Positions 61,625 to 64,000 of a DNA stretch of 64,000 nt are shown piece after piece. This DNA comes from BOG-994 sp049514215 (lineage in GTDB: Bacteria; Pseudomonadota; Gammaproteobacteria; Burkholderiales; Burkholderiaceae_D): the NCBI GenBank assembly GCA_049514215.1, contig JBEKVI010000011.1, forward strand, positions 26,859 through 90,858. Reading direction: 5' to 3'. The position numbers and the translations under genes are program-made. Every line of letters begins with the position of its first letter. Position 1 is the stretch's first letter. Under the pieces are notes generated by a model. The model was not told the origin of the DNA and did not search any database. It saw only the letters and a list, made by a program, of their open reading frames with translations.

Positions 61625-63167
61625 GCTGCTTGCGACCCGACTCCTCTGCCAAAACCCGTCTAAGGGCGTCGAGCATGCCCGGATGCTGGGAGGTCGCGAC
61701 GTTAAATCGCATCCAGGGGCTCGGGAGCTGGTCCGGCGAGAAAAGGCTTCCCGGGGCGAGCACGAAGCCTTCTTCCATCATGCGCGCGGCCACGCGATTG
61801 GTGTCAATCGGGCCATTTGGACCCATCGCGCGCGTCCAAAGGAACATCCCCGCCGCCGGGACCACCTCGATGTCAAACCCAACGCTCTCCAGATTGCGCA
61901 CCGTCGCCTCGCGGATCGCATCGAGCCGAAGTCTAAGACGATCCAGATGCTTGCGGTAGTACCCTTCCGACAGAATGCGGTAGACCACTCTCTCGCCCAG
62001 TTCCGGCGTAGTCAAGGTGGTCAAAAGCTTGAGATCCGCGAGCAGTCCCACCCGCTCGAGGGCGCCCGCGAGGTAGCCCACGCGCAAATTGGCACCCAGC
62101 GTCTTGGAGAAGCTGCCAATGTAGATGACGCGCCGCAACTGGTCCAAGCTTGCGAGCCGGACCGCGCCAAAGCCCCGTCCACTGGCCGCGCCGGGGTGCA
62201 GGTCTCCGTACACATCATCCTCGATGAGCATGAAATCGTGGGTTTCAGCGAGGCTTAGGATCCGATAAGCCTTTGCAGCCGATAGCGAAGTCGAGGTCGG
62301 ATTGTGCAGCACCGAGTGGACGACATAAAACTTCGGACGGTGTGCCTCGATGAGCATCTCGAGCGCCGAGAGGTCTGGGCCATCGGCCAATCGGGGCACA
62401 CCGATGACCCGCGCGCCATGCGTCGAGAACATTCCAAACATCAAAAACCAGGCCGGGTCATCGACCAATACCGTGTCCCCAGGCTCCACAAGATGACGTG
62501 CGACGAGGTCCAGCGCTTGCGTTGCGCCCGTCGTCAGAAGTATCTGGTTCGGCTCGGCCCCGATCTCCTGCTCGGCAAGCTTGAAGGAAAGCTGGTTACG
62601 CAGCGGGATGAATCCCTGGGGATGGCCGTAATCCAGGAAACTCTCGCCTCTTTGACGACCGACGGCGCGCACCTGAGCGGCAATCAGATCCCCGTCGAGC
62701 CAGTCGGGAGGCGGTAGTCCGCCCCCTGGCATCCGATCCGCCGGCAGCGCGCGAAACATGTTGCGCAAGAGCCAACCGACGTCCAGTGGACGCTCAGCCA
62801 TCGGCAACGGCGCCCGTGCCGACCGCTGCGGCATGGCACGCTCGCGAACGTAAAAGCCGGATCCGCGCCGTGAATCGAGATACCCGAGCGCCACCATTCG
62901 CTCGTAAGCCGCAACCACGGTCGAGCGGCTTACGCCCTGCGTCAGGGCCATGGTCCGGATCGAAGGAAGCCTTGCCCCCTTGGGAAAAACGCGCTCGTCA
63001 ATGCGTCGCGACAGCCAATTCACCAGTTGCTCGACGAGCGTGCGATCCGCCTTCAGGAGCGGATTGCCAAAGCTCTCCTGGGGCCAATGCGTCTGGCCGC
63101 GCGTGGCGATCCCCAAGCGCGGCGCCCAGTCCGGGGTGGGGACACGCTCGGGGGGGTCAATTGGCAT
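61620..63167 (-). CDS. MocR/PdxR family transcriptional regulator with aminotransferase domain
   Basis: 515 residues from the ATG at 63167. An N-terminal GntR-type winged helix (about 45-110, RLPSIRTMALTQGVSRSTVVAAYERM in outline) is joined to a class I aminotransferase fold with the PLP Lys in GSFSKTLGANLRVGYL. MocR proteins sense PLP or amino compounds and control a divergent transporter or enzyme gene, as with the EamA gene here. Direct repeats lie between the two genes. Confidence 0.92.
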   Translation of the reverse strand: MPIDPPERVPTPDWAPRLGIATRGQTHWPQESFGNPLLKADRTLVEQLVNWLSRRIDERVFPKGARLPSIRTMALTQGVSRSTVVAAYERMVALGYLDSRRGSGFYVRERAMPQRSARAPLPMAERPLDVGWLLRNMFRALPADRMPGGGLPPPDWLDGDLIAAQVRAVGRQRGESFLDYGHPQGFIPLRNQLSFKLAEQEIGAEPNQILLTTGATQALDLVARHLVEPGDTVLVDDPAWFLMFGMFSTHGARVIGVPRLADGPDLSALEMLIEAHRPKFYVVHSVLHNPTSTSLSAAKAYRILSLAETHDFMLIEDDVYGDLHPGAASGRGFGAVRLASLDQLRRVIYIGSFSKTLGANLRVGYLAGALERVGLLADLKLLTTLTTPELGERVVYRILSEGYYRKHLDRLRLRLDAIREATVRNLESVGFDIEVVPAAGMFLWTRAMGPNGPIDTNRVAARMMEEGFVLAPGSLFSPDQLPSPWMRFNVATSQHPGMLDALRRVLAEESGRKQP

Positions 63168-63206
63168 GGTCAAGCGAAGAGGCCAATCCGGCTCACTATC
63201 CGCAAA

Positions 63207-63226
63207 AGTGTACTGCTAGTGTACTG
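63207..63226. promoter_or_regulatory. Direct repeat, likely MocR operator
   Basis: AGTGTACTG occurs twice (63207-63215 and 63218-63226), 11 bases apart, one helical turn, between mocR and the EamA gene. MocR/PdxR proteins bind direct repeats of this kind. Confidence 0.6.
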
Positions 63227-63249
63227 ACAAGCTCGGCTATCCTGCAAGC

Positions 63250-64000
63250 ATGTCACCCATCGGAACCCGGTTTGGACTACCGCCCAAAGCCGCGCCCGAG
63301 CGCGCGTTTCGCCGATCCGGCAGTAATGGGGGTTGGCCCCTGGCCTCGGGAATGCCCGCGGCCTATCGAAATGGAGGGCTTGGCGTTTTCGTGTTCGGAT
63401 TTTCGCTCGCCTTTACGCGTCTGGCCGTACGCGAACTCGACCCCACCTTTGTAGCAGTGACTCGCGCGGCCCTGGCGGGCTTAGCCGCAGCGACCTATCT
63501 CGCACTCGTTAAAGCAAGCCCGCCCAAGGCCTACCAGGTTCGGCCGCTCATCGAGGTTTCCCTGTGCGTGATTTTCGGCTTTCCGCTGCTCTCCTCGTAC
63601 GCCATGCACGATCTGCGCGCCACTCAAGGGGCGATATTTAATGGGGTCATGCCGCTGCTGACGGCACTTTTTGGCTGCATTATTGCCAAGGAGAGGCCTT
63701 CCTTGAGCTTTTGGCTGTGCGCTGTGGCCGGGGCCGGCTTGGTCGGTGCATCCGCTTGGCAAACGGGGACCGCAGAAGCGAGAAGTGGTGATTTCGCCAT
63801 GGCGGCTGCGGTTCTGTTCGCGTCCTTCGGCTACGCACGCGGCGCAACGCTTGCGCGCACCATGGGCGGCCCGTGTGTCATCAGCTGGGCCCTCGTAATC
63901 TCGCTTCCGATCACCCTGACCTTGAGCCTGTGGGAGGGACAGCGTCACTGGGGGCAACTTCTGGACGCCTCCTGGGGCGCGTGGGTCGGATTGGCCTACG
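63250..64000 (+). CDS. EamA/DMT family transporter, 3' end outside window
   Basis: The frame is open from an ATG at 63250 to the window end, 250 codons. The first 35 codons are polar; the ATG at 63352 could be the real start. At least six hydrophobic segments are visible (for example GLGVFVFGFSLAFTRLAV, and AAVLFASFGYARGA later). The pattern LDPTFVAVTRAALAGLAAA and GAIFNGVMPLLTALFG matches EamA domains. It probably exports or imports a small metabolite under control of the divergent MocR regulator. Confidence 0.82.
   Translation, partial: MSPIGTRFGLPPKAAPERAFRRSGSNGGWPLASGMPAAYRNGGLGVFVFGFSLAFTRLAVRELDPTFVAVTRAALAGLAAATYLALVKASPPKAYQVRPLIEVSLCVIFGFPLLSSYAMHDLRATQGAIFNGVMPLLTALFGCIIAKERPSLSFWLCAVAGAGLVGASAWQTGTAEARSGDFAMAAAVLFASFGYARGATLARTMGGPCVISWALVISLPITLTLSLWEGQRHWGQLLDASWGAWVGLAY

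Overview
The window is a contiguous stretch of GC-rich chromosomal DNA from a betaproteobacterium, most likely a member of the Burkholderiales. This is inferred from gene order and protein families: pdxJ-like/recO/era/rnc/DUF4845/lepB/lepA, then mucD/rseB/rseA/rpoE next to the fab cluster, then ilvC/ilvN/ilvB beside sigma factor-DUF3619-DUF3106-RDD, plus polyhydroxyalkanoate (PHA) genes. Almost every gene is a housekeeping gene. I see no rRNA, tRNA, CRISPR array, insertion sequence or prophage.

Layout. 1-6.4 kb (minus): a PdxJ-like gene cut by the window edge, then recO, era, rnc, a DUF4845 membrane protein, lepB and lepA, many overlapping by a few bases. 6.4-10.6 kb (minus): a terminator, a glutaredoxin-like protein, MucD protease, RseB, RseA and sigma-E, the envelope-stress module. 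10.7-17.2 kb (minus): the fatty-acid/phospholipid cluster fabF-acpP-fabG-fabD-fabH-plsX-rpmF-yceD, with a good promoter at its head. 17.2-25.1 kb: maf, a tetrapyrrole-methylase-fold methyltransferase, an S49 peptidase, a Rieske protein, a HAD phosphatase, a pseudouridine synthase and the long rne gene with a long leader. 25.1-28.4 kb: a prolyl-4-hydroxylase-like oxygenase, moaA and an orphan FecR protein. 28.5-31.2 kb: dnaB, interrupted in frame by a 398-residue intein. 31.3-32.9 kb: rpsF-priB-rpsR-rplI with promoter, hairpin leader and terminator.

33-39 kb (minus): a WYL-like small protein, pssA, psd, a small lipoprotein, ilvC, ilvN and ilvB (phospholipid and branched-chain amino-acid synthesis). 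39.2-43.5 kb (plus): an ECF sigma factor with its DUF3619/DUF3106 partners, an RDD membrane protein, a lipase-like hydrolase and a phasin. 43.6-47.7 kb (minus): an AlaX editing protein, a PHA-system protein, a 2-hydroxyacid dehydrogenase, LutC and PncB. 47.8-52.4 kb (plus): an unannotated 35-residue membrane ORF, fdxA, fpr, the PHA depolymerase gene, a soluble RnfB, nth and DUF1841. 52.4-56.8 kb: two small cytochromes c (minus), then moxR-GNAT-VWA and a glycine-zipper protein (plus). 56.8-64 kb: a GspE/PilB-like ATPase, a spermidine-synthase-like protein, htpG with a sigma-32-like promoter, and a MocR regulator divergent from an EamA transporter running off the window.

The items most worth a second look are the DnaB intein, whose LAGLIDADG endonuclease motifs have lost both acidic residues; the PdxJ-like protein at the pdxJ locus that lacks key active-site residues; the 35-residue ORF before fdxA; the MocR-type direct repeats near 63.21 kb; and the sigma-32-like promoter interleaved with a hairpin before htpG. 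I found no clearly new multi-gene system; the rest is conserved chromosomal backbone. Gene names rest on recognised motifs and synteny, not on database searches.
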